A stretch of 64,000 nt of DNA from Myxococcales bacterium. Lineage in GTDB: Bacteria; Myxococcota_A; Polyangia; Polyangiales; Houyiibacteriaceae. Every line of letters begins with the position of its first letter. The stretch's first letter is position 1. Below, in pieces: positions 8,663 to 18,321 of this stretch. The notes below the pieces were generated by a model. It made no database searches. It was not told the origin of the DNA and was given only the letters and a program-made list of their open reading frames with translations. Position numbers and translations under genes: made by a program. The stretch is taken from the NCBI GenBank assembly GCA_029863605.1, contig JAOTVB010000010.1, positions 81,123 through 145,122 on the forward strand. The letters run 5' to 3'.

Positions 8663-10344
8663 CGCGGCCGCTCCGACACTGGCTGAGGCAACCCCACGAG
8701 ACCGACGAGCACTGGCGAGCACTCCCCCGTACCGCCGGCGCCGCCAGCAGCGCCCATGCCCCCTGCTCCACCCGCGCCCGTGCTCGGCACCTCGAGGCAG
8801 CGGAGAACCGGGCTGAGGTCGGCAATGCGCAAGACCGATATGCTGAAGTCAGCGATGTAGATCCGCTGCCGCGCCAGGTCGACGACGAACTCGAAGGAGC
8901 CGCTGATGTTGGTGAGGATGCTGATCCCTTGAAAAAGCTCCGCGTCGATGATCTGCACCATCCGTTGTTCGAAGCAGCTGACGAAGGCCGTCAGCACCGT
9001 ACCGCCACGTGCGGGGAGCTCCACGAGCTTCAAACGGGACGGTCCCCGACACACCGAGATCTGATCGACCACGTTGAGTTGGTCGCCAGCCGAATCGGAG
9101 CGCGCCACGACGAGCGACTCCGGAGAGCGAGAGACCATGTAGGCCAGGTCACGACCCGGCCGCGGATCGAAAAGGATGTCGCGCATGACGTCGCCTCGGT
9201 CGAGGCCGGTGACGAATAGGGTTCCAGCATTGAAGAGGCTGCTCTGCGTCGGATCCCCGTCGATTGCGACGCCGACGCGGACGACTTGATTGCTCAGCGC
9301 GCTCGAAATCCAAGCCTTCTTCGCGTTGGGCTGGTACGTGATCGTGACCTGCTCGGGGGCGAGCTCGTCCAGGCTCGCGGCGATCCGGGGGCGCTGGACA
9401 CCATTGCGTTCCTGGTCGAAGAGCAAGCTCGCCTTGCCTTCGCGGTGGGCCACTAGGATGTAGTCACCTTCGAACGCGGGGTCGTTCTCGCTAGGTGCGA
9501 AATCCGCCAAGAGACTGCCTGCAAACACATCGACCGGGTCCGGGGGCATCTCGACTGGGGCACTGGGGTTCACCTGTTCCGCGCTGCTGGTGCGATAGAA
9601 CTCGCTGCACGACTGCTGCGGAACGAACCCGCTGCCGCAGTCGAGCAAACCCTCGGGGTTGACATCGATGAAGGTCACGTTCGCGTTGCTTCGGACCGGG
9701 ATGTAGAGGCGTTCACCGGTACTCGAGATGGCGAGTCCATCCGCGAAGGAGCCGATCTCCGCCTCGCTCAGCAGGAGCCCGGGCGCGACGACGGTCTTGA
9801 GGAGTGCGCCCCGGTCGCGAAGCCGGAGCTGTTCGGGGATTACGGAGCAGCGGTCCGGGGGCACCGGGTCGCAGCGGAGCTCCGAGCTCTCCGGGTCGCA
9901 GTCGCACGCCGCGCAGCCCTCGTCGACGTCGGGGTCGCAGTTGCAATCGATCGTCTGCGTGCCAGGGGGGATACACGTGTTTAGGACTCCCGTCGTGGCG
10001 TCCCGCTGGAGGCAAATGTTGAGAAAGCCGGCGCCGTTGCACCCCTCGCCAACGAACGCCCCGGTGCTGTCGATCGCGCCGTTCAAGACGTCGAGGTCAT
10101 ACGATTGAACGGTCCCGGTGTTGAACTGTAGGGCGAAGTTCGAGTTGGCCACGAAGACATACTCGGGTGGCGCGTCCTCGGCGGGCGGCAGCGATAGCTC
10201 GATCGCGATGGGGAACGTCATGAGGCCCGGCGGAAGCCGCTCCCCCTCTTTGTTGATGCAGCCGCCCCACATCAGCCCGGACATAAGCAAGAACCCCAGG
10301 GAAAAGCGCCTTGCGCGGCCCTGTGGGCCGAATCGCGACCCCAT
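8659..10344 (-). CDS. secreted lipoprotein with Cys-rich insert and Gly-rich C-terminus
   Basis: 561 residues, family not recognised. Residues 10-29 form a basic-then-hydrophobic signal with lipobox WGGC (Cys29). A short Cys/Asp-rich insert lies near residues 130-160 (CNCDPD, CAACDCDPE), similar to metal-binding or disulfide knots in myxobacterial surface proteins. Segments such as LAISSTGERLYIPVRSNANV and RQRIYIADFSISVLRIADL are typical of beta-propeller blades, so a propeller fold is likely (inference). Close to the end is a GAGGAGGMGAAGGAGG low-complexity linker. It overlaps the next gene by 4 bp (ATGA); the two probably act together at the cell surface. Confidence 0.75.
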   Translation of the reverse strand: MGSRFGPQGRARRFSLGFLLMSGLMWGGCINKEGERLPPGLMTFPIAIELSLPPAEDAPPEYVFVANSNFALQFNTGTVQSYDLDVLNGAIDSTGAFVGEGCNGAGFLNICLQRDATTGVLNTCIPPGTQTIDCNCDPDVDEGCAACDCDPESSELRCDPVPPDRCSVIPEQLRLRDRGALLKTVVAPGLLLSEAEIGSFADGLAISSTGERLYIPVRSNANVTFIDVNPEGLLDCGSGFVPQQSCSEFYRTSSAEQVNPSAPVEMPPDPVDVFAGSLLADFAPSENDPAFEGDYILVAHREGKASLLFDQERNGVQRPRIAASLDELAPEQVTITYQPNAKKAWISSALSNQVVRVGVAIDGDPTQSSLFNAGTLFVTGLDRGDVMRDILFDPRPGRDLAYMVSRSPESLVVARSDSAGDQLNVVDQISVCRGPSRLKLVELPARGGTVLTAFVSCFEQRMVQIIDAELFQGISILTNISGSFEFVVDLARQRIYIADFSISVLRIADLSPVLRCLEVPSTGAGGAGGMGAAGGAGGTGECSPVLVGLVGLPQPVSERPR

Positions 10345-10396
10345 GAGGCGCCACCCTAGCCGTTCGGCCTAAGCCGAGCAACTGGCAGCGGGCCCG

Positions 10397-11710
10397 TTAT
10401 TTCCAGGGATCGAGGATCGGTCCGTCGCCATGCCCCCGCGACTGCGAGGGCTTCGGCCCGACGCGCGGCTTGCGCTTGGCGCGCTCCCGGTTTGGGCGCG
10501 CCGGAGATGCCGCTTCGGGGTGGGTGTCGGCCTCGTCGGCGTCGGTGATCTCGGGCGGCTGCTCGCTCGCCGAAGGCTCCGGTACCGGTGGATCGACCAC
10601 GGCGTCCGCCGCCGTTCCCAACTCGCGCGGCTCCCCGGTTGAATCGAAGACGCCCCCGAACGCGGCCAGACCGAGGATGGACGCCACGATGAGCCCCAAT
10701 ACCCCGAGGAAGATCGCCGTCTTGCGCGCTTGCTGGCGCATCGACCCGACTTCCAGCTTGAGCGTGATCGCCTCGGAGCCGAAAGGCTCTTGCATGGCCT
10801 GCAGTCGACCCAAAGCCGCTTCCATCTCGTGCATCGTTTGGTAGCGGTGCGCCGGCTTTTTCTCGAGGGATCGCATGATGATGCGCTCGAGCTCCGTGGA
10901 CAACTTGGAAACCCGCACACTCGGGGCGACCGGGTCCTCGTACATATGCTTGGTGAGAATGCCCATCATCGTGTCCGCGTCGTGCGGGACGTGCCCGGTC
11001 ACCATCTCGTAAAGAAGCACCCCAAGCGCGTAGACGTCTGTCCGGTGATCGATGTTGTCTCCCGCACACTGTTCGGGCGACATGTAGTGCGGCGTCCCGA
11101 GAACCTCGCCGTCCCTCGTCAGGCGCTGTGGGCGATTGGCGACCTTGGCGATTCCGAAGTCGAGCACTTTGACGAAGTCCTGCTCTTCGCCACGGCGGAT
11201 CAAGAATACGTTTTCCGGCTTCAGGTCCCGATGCACGATGCCCGCGTCGTGGGCTGCGGCGAGGGCGTGGCAAATCTGACGGGCGATGTGTATCGCTCGG
11301 CCTTCGGGGAGTCGTTGCACGGCGTCGATGGTGTCGATGAGGTCGAGGCCCTCGAGACACTCCATCACGAAATAGGTCGAGCCGTCGGGGAGGGTACCGA
11401 AGTCGATGATGTCGACGATGTGCTCGTTGCCGATGTTCGACGCGCTTTGCGCTTCTCGCCGGAACCGAGCGAGCACTTCCTCATCCTTGGTGTTCGCGCT
11501 CCGGAGGACCTTGATCGCGAGGGTCTTGTCGAGCTCGGTGTGGGTCACTCGATACACCAAGCCCATCCCGCCCTCGCCGAGCAGCGCTTCGACACGGTAG
11601 CGGCGGTCGATCACGGTGCCGATCAGCGCATCGGGCGTTCGCGCGACGCCGGAGTCTCGACCGCCGACCTCGGGATCCTCGTCGTCGATCCGTCTCGCGC
11701 TACCGGGCAT
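10397..11710 (-). CDS. transmembrane Ser/Thr protein kinase (Hanks type)
   Basis: 437 residues. The kinase domain covers about 38-300: glycine loop GEGGMG at 45-50, ATP-anchoring Lys67, catalytic HRDLKPEN at 160-167, DFG at 184-186, and a GTPHYMSPEQ activation segment at 205-214. All key residues are present, so it should be active. A single membrane helix lies at about 331-351, followed by an extracytoplasmic tail rich in Pro, Glu and basic residues with no recognised sensor domain. The N-terminal 30 residues are acidic. It stands about 50 bp after ppdK and just before the two lipoprotein genes; its substrates cannot be told from the sequence. Confidence 0.93.
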   Translation of the reverse strand: MPGSARRIDDEDPEVGGRDSGVARTPDALIGTVIDRRYRVEALLGEGGMGLVYRVTHTELDKTLAIKVLRSANTKDEEVLARFRREAQSASNIGNEHIVDIIDFGTLPDGSTYFVMECLEGLDLIDTIDAVQRLPEGRAIHIARQICHALAAAHDAGIVHRDLKPENVFLIRRGEEQDFVKVLDFGIAKVANRPQRLTRDGEVLGTPHYMSPEQCAGDNIDHRTDVYALGVLLYEMVTGHVPHDADTMMGILTKHMYEDPVAPSVRVSKLSTELERIIMRSLEKKPAHRYQTMHEMEAALGRLQAMQEPFGSEAITLKLEVGSMRQQARKTAIFLGVLGLIVASILGLAAFGGVFDSTGEPRELGTAADAVVDPPVPEPSASEQPPEITDADEADTHPEAASPARPNRERAKRKPRVGPKPSQSRGHGDGPILDPWK

Positions 11711-11727
11711 ACAGTGTCACCGCAAAC

Positions 11728-11745
11728 TTCCAACACTCATTGGAA
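11728..11745. terminator. short inverted repeat between ppdK and the kinase gene
   Basis: TTCCAA, six-base loop CACTCA, TTGGAA: a perfect 6-bp stem in the 50-bp gap. It could be a weak terminator after ppdK or an operator for the kinase gene. There is no T-run after it on either strand, so the assignment is tentative. Confidence 0.35.
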
Positions 11746-11760
11746 CACGGAGACGCGCGG

Positions 11761-14469
11761 TCAGCAAGCGGAAAGAGGCTTGATTGGGCTGTCCAGCTGG
11801 CGCAGCCGGGCCTGGGCCGCGGCGAGCCGGGCCCCCGGCAGCTGTGGGAGGGGGCACGAGACGAAATCGAGGCCGAGAGCCTCGCAGATCTCGATCGACC
11901 CGGGATTGCCCCCCTGGTCGCCACAGAGGCCGGCCACGAGGGTTGGCCGAACCGCCTTGGCACGCGCGAGGGCGATTCGGATGAGCTCCGCGACTCGATC
12001 GTCGAGGTGCGTGAACGGGTCCCGGCCGAGCAAACCGAGCTCGTCGAGATACTTGGGTAAAAACCGGCCCGCGTCCTCTCGGCTGATTCCGAGCGCGGCT
12101 TGCGTGAGGTCATTGCCACCAAAAGAAAAGACCTCCGTCGATCGCGCGATCTCGTCGGCAGCGAGACATGCGCGGGGAACCTCGATCATGGTGCCAACGC
12201 GGCAGGTGAAGAGGTGCTGCGGCTCGGTGAAGACCTGCTTTTCGATCCCGTGCAAGATCTGACAGACCGCTTCGATCTCCGATGCAAAGGCGACCATTGG
12301 AACGAGCACTTCGAGCTCGACCGTCAAGCCTCGCTCGACGCAGTCGCGTGCGGCGAACAGCATTGCGCGGAGCTGCATGTCATAGAGGCCAGGCACGGTG
12401 AGCCCTGAGCGCACACCACGGTGGCCGAACGCCGGATTCGATTCGCCATTGCGGACGGCGGCCTTGCGTATCTCGTCCGGTTCGAGGTCGAGCTCCTCGG
12501 CGAGAGCCTCGATTGCGCTTTCCTCGCGGGGCATAAACTCCTCGAGTGCCCGGTCGAGAAGGCGGATCGTCATGGGCCTTCCGTCCATTGCTTGGAAGAA
12601 CTCGACGAAATCGTCGCGTTGCGCACGTTCGAGCTCGGTGAGCCATCGCGCCCGTTGCTCGCTGTCGACGGCGAGCAAAGCGCATCGCATCGCGAACAAT
12701 CGGTCCTGCGCGAAAAACATGTGCTCCGTTCGGCACAGACCGACGCCTTCGGCCCCGTAGCTCAGAGCAGCGCGCGCCGCGTGAGGTGTGTCCGCTTCGG
12801 CGTACACGCGCATCCGCCGTGCTCCATCGGCCCACGTCATGAGCTCCTCGAGCTCGTCGACCGTCGCTGAAGCCATGACGTCGAGCGCCCCCTGGTAGAC
12901 ATTGCCTGTGGACCCATCGAGGGTCAGGAGGTCGCCCTCGCGAAGCGGTTGGGACGTCGCATCAGCATGATCGAACCGAACCGTGCGCTCTCGGAGGTTG
13001 ATGTGGAGTCCCCCGCATCCGACTACACAGCACTTTCCCAAGCCGCGCGCGACGACTGCAGCGTGCGACGTCATTCCACCCGCGGCGGTCACCACCCCTT
13101 TGGCGACCCTCATCCCGTGGATGTCTTCCGGGCTGGTCTCCTGGCGGACCAGGATGACGTCTTGGCCTTCGTCGACCCATCGGACCGCATCATCGGCGTC
13201 GAATACGATGCGACCCGATGCGGCGCCAGGGCTTGCGGGTAGGCCCACGGTAAGAGGCTCGATTCCCTGGGCTGAGAGGTCGGCGGACTGGGGGAGCCTC
13301 GCTTGAAGAAGCTGCTCGAGCGATCTTGCATCGACTCGGAGCAATGCGTCCCACTTGCTGAGAACGCCCTCGCGCACCATGTCAACGGCGACCCTGACCG
13401 CCGCGCGTGCGGTACGCTTGGCGGTTCGCGTCTGCAACAGATACGGACGGCCGTCTTCGACCGTGAACTCGATGTCTTGCATGTCGCCGAAGTGCTTTTC
13501 GAGCGCCGCGCAATAGTTCGAGATCGCCTCGAAGGCCTCGGGCACCGATCGTTCGAGGCTGTCGCCCTCCCTGCCCGGCGCCGAGGCGTTTGCGGTGAGT
13601 GCGACCGGTGTCCGGATCCCGGCAACGACGTCCTCGCCCTGCGCATTCGGTAGAAACTCGCCGTAGAGCTCTTTGTCGCCGCTCGACGGGTTGCGGGTGA
13701 ACGCTACGCCTGAGCCACTACGAGGCCCTGTGTTGCCGAACACCATCGCCTGCACCGTGCATGCGGTGCCGAGGGCCTCGTCGATCCGTTGCATCCGGCG
13801 ATAGCGAACGGCCCGCGCGTTGTCCCACGACTCGAAAACGGCCGCCGTCGCGTCCCAAAGCTGCCTTTTCGCGTCTTGCGGGAAAGGGTTGCCACCTTCC
13901 CCGATGACCGAGAGGTAAGAGCCGACCAACTTTTGCAACGCGCTGACTGGAAGCTCCGAGTCGAGCATCCTGGGTTGGCCGAGATCGTTCTTCAAATCGC
14001 CGAGCAGGTATTGAAACCGATCGGCGCCAATGCCACGAACGACCGTCCCATACATCTGCAGCAATCGGCGATAGGCATCGAGGGCAAACCGTTCGTCGTC
14101 GTGCGCTTTGGCGAGACCCTCGAGCGTTCTGTCATTGAGACCGACATTGAGCAACGTATCCATCATGCCCGGCATCGAAACGGGCGCCCCCGACCTGACC
14201 GACACGAGGAGGGGCTTGTCAACGTCGCCGAAACCCCGTTGCAGTTGCTCTTCGAGCGCGCCAACGGCTGTCTCGACCGCCGCCTGCAAGCCGTCCGGCC
14301 ATGCATCGTCCCGGCGGTAAGCCGCGCCGACCTCGGTCGTGAGGGTGAACCCGGGTGGCACTGGAATTCCAAGGGCCGTCATCTCATGGAGGCCGGATGC
14401 CTTGGTGCCCAAAAGCTGCAGCCGGACCTCGGGTTCGAGCGAGGCGTCAAGCGGATATAGCAGGGTCAC
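11761..14469 (-). CDS. ppdK: pyruvate, phosphate dikinase
   Basis: Interconverts pyruvate + ATP + Pi and PEP + AMP + PPi; it works in glycolysis or gluconeogenesis depending on energy state. 902 residues from a GTG at 14469, usual for the family. Order: ATP-grasp nucleotide-binding domain, phosphohistidine domain with GGMTSHAAVVARG (His469), and the PEP/pyruvate TIM-barrel with GLCGDQGG and VSCPLPQLPGARLAAAQA near the end. I chose the GTG because LLYPLD then lines up with the usual N-terminus; upstream ATGs would extend about 90 bp further into glyS. Even so it overlaps glyS by 23 bp. No regulatory PDRP kinase is adjacent. Confidence 0.95.
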   Translation of the reverse strand: MTLLYPLDASLEPEVRLQLLGTKASGLHEMTALGIPVPPGFTLTTEVGAAYRRDDAWPDGLQAAVETAVGALEEQLQRGFGDVDKPLLVSVRSGAPVSMPGMMDTLLNVGLNDRTLEGLAKAHDDERFALDAYRRLLQMYGTVVRGIGADRFQYLLGDLKNDLGQPRMLDSELPVSALQKLVGSYLSVIGEGGNPFPQDAKRQLWDATAAVFESWDNARAVRYRRMQRIDEALGTACTVQAMVFGNTGPRSGSGVAFTRNPSSGDKELYGEFLPNAQGEDVVAGIRTPVALTANASAPGREGDSLERSVPEAFEAISNYCAALEKHFGDMQDIEFTVEDGRPYLLQTRTAKRTARAAVRVAVDMVREGVLSKWDALLRVDARSLEQLLQARLPQSADLSAQGIEPLTVGLPASPGAASGRIVFDADDAVRWVDEGQDVILVRQETSPEDIHGMRVAKGVVTAAGGMTSHAAVVARGLGKCCVVGCGGLHINLRERTVRFDHADATSQPLREGDLLTLDGSTGNVYQGALDVMASATVDELEELMTWADGARRMRVYAEADTPHAARAALSYGAEGVGLCRTEHMFFAQDRLFAMRCALLAVDSEQRARWLTELERAQRDDFVEFFQAMDGRPMTIRLLDRALEEFMPREESAIEALAEELDLEPDEIRKAAVRNGESNPAFGHRGVRSGLTVPGLYDMQLRAMLFAARDCVERGLTVELEVLVPMVAFASEIEAVCQILHGIEKQVFTEPQHLFTCRVGTMIEVPRACLAADEIARSTEVFSFGGNDLTQAALGISREDAGRFLPKYLDELGLLGRDPFTHLDDRVAELIRIALARAKAVRPTLVAGLCGDQGGNPGSIEICEALGLDFVSCPLPQLPGARLAAAQARLRQLDSPIKPLSAC

Positions 14470-16555
14470 GGCGTTCCGACTTTGTCGCAAGCTGGTGGAG
14501 GTGCGCAATCCCGTTGACGGCATCTGCGATTTCGCCCAACAAACGGAGGCGGTTTTCACGAACGTTGGCGTCGTCCACCATCACGAAAACCTCGTCGAAG
14601 AACCGATCGATGGGTGCACCGAGCTCCTTGGCGACCAGCTTGAGAGCCTCCGCGTAGCGCCGTTTCGTGGTTGCCTCTCGAATCTGATCGCGAACGGTGG
14701 TGAACCGGTCCGCCAGCTCGCTCTCCGGGCCTGACTCGAGCAGGGTCGGGTCGACCGCGCCGCGGGCGCTCTCCTTGGTGATGTTGAAGGCGCGCTTGAA
14801 GGCAGTCGCGAGCGCCTCGAATTCCGGTGCGGCGCGAACCTCGGTGACCGCGTCCATCCGCGTGCGAAGATCACGAATCGAGCTGCCATCCCAAGCACCG
14901 ATGCAAGCGTCGACGACGTCGCCTTCGTAGTGGTCCCTGGCGAGCACGCGGATGCGTCCTCGAAAAAATTCGTCGAGTGCCGTGCGAGTCTGGTCGGCCG
15001 GTGCAAGTTCCGCATCACCCGCGTACTGAGCATACGCCTGATCGATGATCTTGCGCAGGTCGACGTCGATGGGCCCCTCGAGCGCGATTCGGACGATGCC
15101 GAGAGCAGCGCGGCGAAGCGCAAAGGGGTCGGCGGAGCCGCTCGGCACGAGGCCGATTCCGAAACAGCCGACGAGCGTGTCGATCCGATCGGCTACCGCG
15201 ACGATCGCACCGACGACCTGATCGGGAACGAGGTCGTCGGCGCCTTGCGGACGATAATGATCCCGGATGGCGTCGGCGACGGCGGGGTCGATCCCCTCCC
15301 GAAGCCCGTACCAGCGTCCCATCTCGCCTTGGAGCTCGGGAAACTCGTAGACGATGAGGGTCTCGAGGTCGGCTTTGCAGAGCCGCGCGGCTTGCCCTGC
15401 CGCGTTCGCGTCCGCCCCCACGTGATCGGCGAGGGCCCGCGCGATGCCTTCGATCCGTCGGACCTTCGCTCCCATCGTGCCGAGCTTCGATTGGAAAACG
15501 ACCGACTCGAGCTTTCTCAGCCTGTCCAACAGCGGGGCCTTCTGATCCTCCTCGACGAAGAAGCGCGCGTCGGCCAACCGGGCGTGAAGGACGCGGTCGT
15601 TGCCCGTGGCGATGGTTAGCGGCTCCTCCGCCGTGTTGACGACGTTGAGATAGGCCGGCATCAAATCGCCCCCTTCCGCGGCGCGTACCGCGAAGTAACG
15701 CTGGTGGTCGCGCATGACCGCAATGACGACTTCGTCTGGCAGCGCAAGGAAGGCGTCGTCGTACCTGCCGGGCACGACGAAGGGCTCTTCGACCAAGGAG
15801 ACACACTCATTTGCCAGAAACGCGTCCGGCTCGAGGATGCCGCCGAGCGACTGAGCCGATCGCACTAGCGCGTCGAGCATGCGTTGGCCACGGACATCGA
15901 GCTCGACCACCACGTGTGCAGCCGCGAGCGCGTCGACGTAGCTCGTGGCGTCCCCGAGCTCGAAGGTCTGTGGCGCGAGGAACCGGTGGCCTCGCGTGGT
16001 CCGTCCCGATCTCACGCCCGCATACTCGAAGTCGACGACCTCGCTTCCGAGCAGTGATACGATCCAGTGAATCGGTCGACCAAAGGCGACGTCTCCACTT
16101 CCCCAACGCATGGTTTTCGGGAACGTGATTCGCGCACAAAGCTCGGGAAGAATTTCGCGGAGCACTTGGTCGGTTGGCCTTCCGGGCTCATGGATCTCGA
16201 CGCTGACGTAGTCTCCCTTTTCGGTGGCCTGCTTGCGGAGAGCATCGACCTCCACACCGTGCTTTTTCGCAAAGCCGACCGCCGCTTTCTTGGGTGTTCC
16301 GTCTTTGTCGAAGGCAGCGCTCCACGGTGGGCCGACGACTGTTTCCTGGCGGTCCGGTTGGGTCGCCGACAAACCGCGCAGCCGAAGAGCCAACCGACGA
16401 GGCGTGCCCATCGTGGTGGCCTCGAGACTATCCGAGCCGAGACGAGCCTGCCGGATGAGGTCCTTGGCAGCCTGCTCCATCGAACGCAGCCCGTGCGTCA
16501 CGAACGATGAGGGCAGCTCTTCTGTGCCAATCTCCAGCAAAAACTCGGCGGACAT
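14447..16555 (-). CDS. glyS: glycyl-tRNA synthetase beta subunit
   Basis: Beta chain of the bacterial alpha2beta2 glycyl-tRNA synthetase; it provides tRNA binding and has an HD-like core. 702 residues, full length. It begins MSAEFLLEIGTEELPS, the hallmark N-terminus of GlyS, and ends with a helical anticodon-binding region. It lies 48 bp after glyQ in the standard glyQ-glyS order and its 3' end overlaps ppdK by 23 bp. No anomaly seen. Confidence 0.97.
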   Translation of the reverse strand: MSAEFLLEIGTEELPSSFVTHGLRSMEQAAKDLIRQARLGSDSLEATTMGTPRRLALRLRGLSATQPDRQETVVGPPWSAAFDKDGTPKKAAVGFAKKHGVEVDALRKQATEKGDYVSVEIHEPGRPTDQVLREILPELCARITFPKTMRWGSGDVAFGRPIHWIVSLLGSEVVDFEYAGVRSGRTTRGHRFLAPQTFELGDATSYVDALAAAHVVVELDVRGQRMLDALVRSAQSLGGILEPDAFLANECVSLVEEPFVVPGRYDDAFLALPDEVVIAVMRDHQRYFAVRAAEGGDLMPAYLNVVNTAEEPLTIATGNDRVLHARLADARFFVEEDQKAPLLDRLRKLESVVFQSKLGTMGAKVRRIEGIARALADHVGADANAAGQAARLCKADLETLIVYEFPELQGEMGRWYGLREGIDPAVADAIRDHYRPQGADDLVPDQVVGAIVAVADRIDTLVGCFGIGLVPSGSADPFALRRAALGIVRIALEGPIDVDLRKIIDQAYAQYAGDAELAPADQTRTALDEFFRGRIRVLARDHYEGDVVDACIGAWDGSSIRDLRTRMDAVTEVRAAPEFEALATAFKRAFNITKESARGAVDPTLLESGPESELADRFTTVRDQIREATTKRRYAEALKLVAKELGAPIDRFFDEVFVMVDDANVRENRLRLLGEIADAVNGIAHLHQLATKSERRDPAISA

Positions 16556-16603
16556 GGAGTGGCGTTGCTACCAGACCGGATCCACGCGCGCAATCGGGCG
16601 TCC

Positions 16604-17542
16604 CTATTGGGCAGCAGCCGCCGGGCGGAGCAGCGGAAAGCCAAGAGCCTCTCGCTGGGCATACCAAGACTCGGCGACGGCACGGGCGATGAACCGCACC
16701 CGGCCGATATACCGCTGGCGCTCGGTCACGCTGATGGCGCCGCGAGCATCGAGCACGTTGAAGTAGTGGCTGCACTTGATGACGGCGTCGTAGGCGGGCA
16801 GCACGAGTCGCTCGAGAGGCTCACGATCGAATCGGAGAGCGCCCCCCTTCCCCTTCTTGTCGCCGAGTCCGAGCAACACGCTGACTTGCTTTTCGTAATC
16901 CTCGAACAGTCGGTCTTGGAGGTCGACGTCGGCCTGCTCGAAGTTGTAGGTGCTCCACTCCCATTCGGCGCGTTTATAGAGGTCGCCGTATCGAATCCCC
17001 GGCGCCCACTCGAGCTCGTAGACATCGTCGACGTCTTGGAGATACATCGCGATGCGCTCGAGGCCGTAGGTGAGCTCCCCGCTGACCGGCTTGCAGTCGA
17101 TGCCTCCGCACTGCTGAAAATATGTGAATTGGCTGATCTCGAGCCCGTCGAGCCAGACCTGCCACCCGAGGCCCCACGCACCTAGCGTCGGTGACTCCCA
17201 ATCGTCCTCGATGAACCGAATGTCGTGGCGGTTGGGATCGGTCCCGAGCGCGCGAAGGGACTCGAGGTAAAGCTCTTGAATCTCGATCGGCGAAGGCTTG
17301 AGGATCACCTGATACTGATAGAATTGCTGGAGCCGGTTTGGGTTCTCGCCGTAGCGCCCGTCGGTCGGGCGGCGACTCGGTTCTACGTAAGCCACATTCC
17401 AGGGCTCAGGCCCGATGGCACGAAGAAACGTGTGCGGATTGAACGTCCCGGCGCCGACTTCGGAATTGTAGGGCTGTACGATCAGGCAACCGTGCTCCGC
17501 CCAGAATCGCTCGAGCGCGAGAATGAGTTCCTGAAAGGTCAC
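16604..17542 (-). CDS. glyQ: glycyl-tRNA synthetase alpha subunit
   Basis: Catalytic class II chain that activates glycine. 312 residues, slightly over the usual 290-305. Class II motifs are clear: [15 protein letters not shown] near 34-48, [18 protein letters not shown] near 54-71, and the conserved GGIDC near 146-150. It starts with GTG 17542 and overlaps the scpB stop by 4 bp (GTGA), so protein-synthesis and chromosome-segregation genes share one transcript here. Confidence 0.97.
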   Translation of the reverse strand: MTFQELILALERFWAEHGCLIVQPYNSEVGAGTFNPHTFLRAIGPEPWNVAYVEPSRRPTDGRYGENPNRLQQFYQYQVILKPSPIEIQELYLESLRALGTDPNRHDIRFIEDDWESPTLGAWGLGWQVWLDGLEISQFTYFQQCGGIDCKPVSGELTYGLERIAMYLQDVDDVYELEWAPGIRYGDLYKRAEWEWSTYNFEQADVDLQDRLFEDYEKQVSVLLGLGDKKGKGGALRFDREPLERLVLPAYDAVIKCSHYFNVLDARGAISVTERQRYIGRVRFIARAVAESWYAQREALGFPLLRPAAAAQ

Positions 17543-18321
17543 TCGTCGTCCTCTTCCTCGTCGTCGTCTAGGTCGCCTTCCTCATCTGCGTCGTCCTCTT
17601 GCTCGGCCGCGAGCCGGGCGGCATCTTCTTGCTCACGAAGCTCGCGTTCGGCGGTTTCGAGGGCTTCGGTTGCGGCGATCTCAGCGGCTGCCAGGTCGAT
17701 CGACTCGCCGGTCTTGAGCTCGAAGAGCGCCTTGTGCTCTTCCGTCAGGTCGCTGAACTCCTGAAGCGTGGGCAGGTCTTGAAGGGTGCTCAGCCCAAAG
17801 AACTCCAGGAAGCGGGCCGTGGTCCCGTATACCAGTGGTCGACCGGGCTCGTCTTTTCGACCGAGGATTTTTATCAAGCTGCGCTCGGCTAGCATTCGAA
17901 GAGCCGAGCCGGAGTCGACGCCCCGAACGTTGTCTACTTCAGGTCGGGTGATCGGCTGGCGGTAGGCGACGATGGCCAGGGTCTCGAGCTGCGCGCGCGT
18001 CAAACGTAGTGGCCTCGGCGCCACGAACGTCTTCACGAACTCGGCGCTGTCGGCCGCGGAACGAAACTGGTACCCCCCGGCGATGAAGTAAAGGCGGATG
18101 CCTCGGTCCTGGTAGTCGGCAACCAACTCATCCAAAAGAGGCTGCACCTCCGCGATGCTCGCATGTGCGCTCCGGGCGAGGCGCTTGGCCGAGACGGGCC
18201 TCTCGGAGACGAAAATCAGGCTCTCGAGCACGTTCTTCAACACGGAAGAGGTGTGCGACAGCGGCGCCGGGGCGCCATTTTCTTCGCTGGCGGTTTCGGT
18301 TGGTCGGTGGGGTTGGGTCAT
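17539..18321 (-). CDS. scpB: segregation and condensation protein B
   Basis: Kleisin-associated subunit of the SMC-ScpAB complex that compacts and segregates the chromosome. 260 residues with two winged-helix domains (about 25-190), including [23 protein letters not shown], the family signature region. The last 60 residues are a strongly acidic, coiled or disordered tail ([18 protein letters not shown]) beyond the usual ScpB length. Start ATG 18321 overlaps the scpA stop by 4 bp. Confidence 0.95.
   Translation of the reverse strand: MTQPHRPTETASEENGAPAPLSHTSSVLKNVLESLIFVSERPVSAKRLARSAHASIAEVQPLLDELVADYQDRGIRLYFIAGGYQFRSAADSAEFVKTFVAPRPLRLTRAQLETLAIVAYRQPITRPEVDNVRGVDSGSALRMLAERSLIKILGRKDEPGRPLVYGTTARFLEFFGLSTLQDLPTLQEFSDLTEEHKALFELKTGESIDLAAAEIAATEALETAERELREQEDAARLAAEQEDDADEEGDLDDDEEEDDE

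Noticed and set aside
10730..12262. 510-residue rightward frame opposite the kinase and ppdK
   Set aside because: Crosses two well-supported leftward genes and has no motif.
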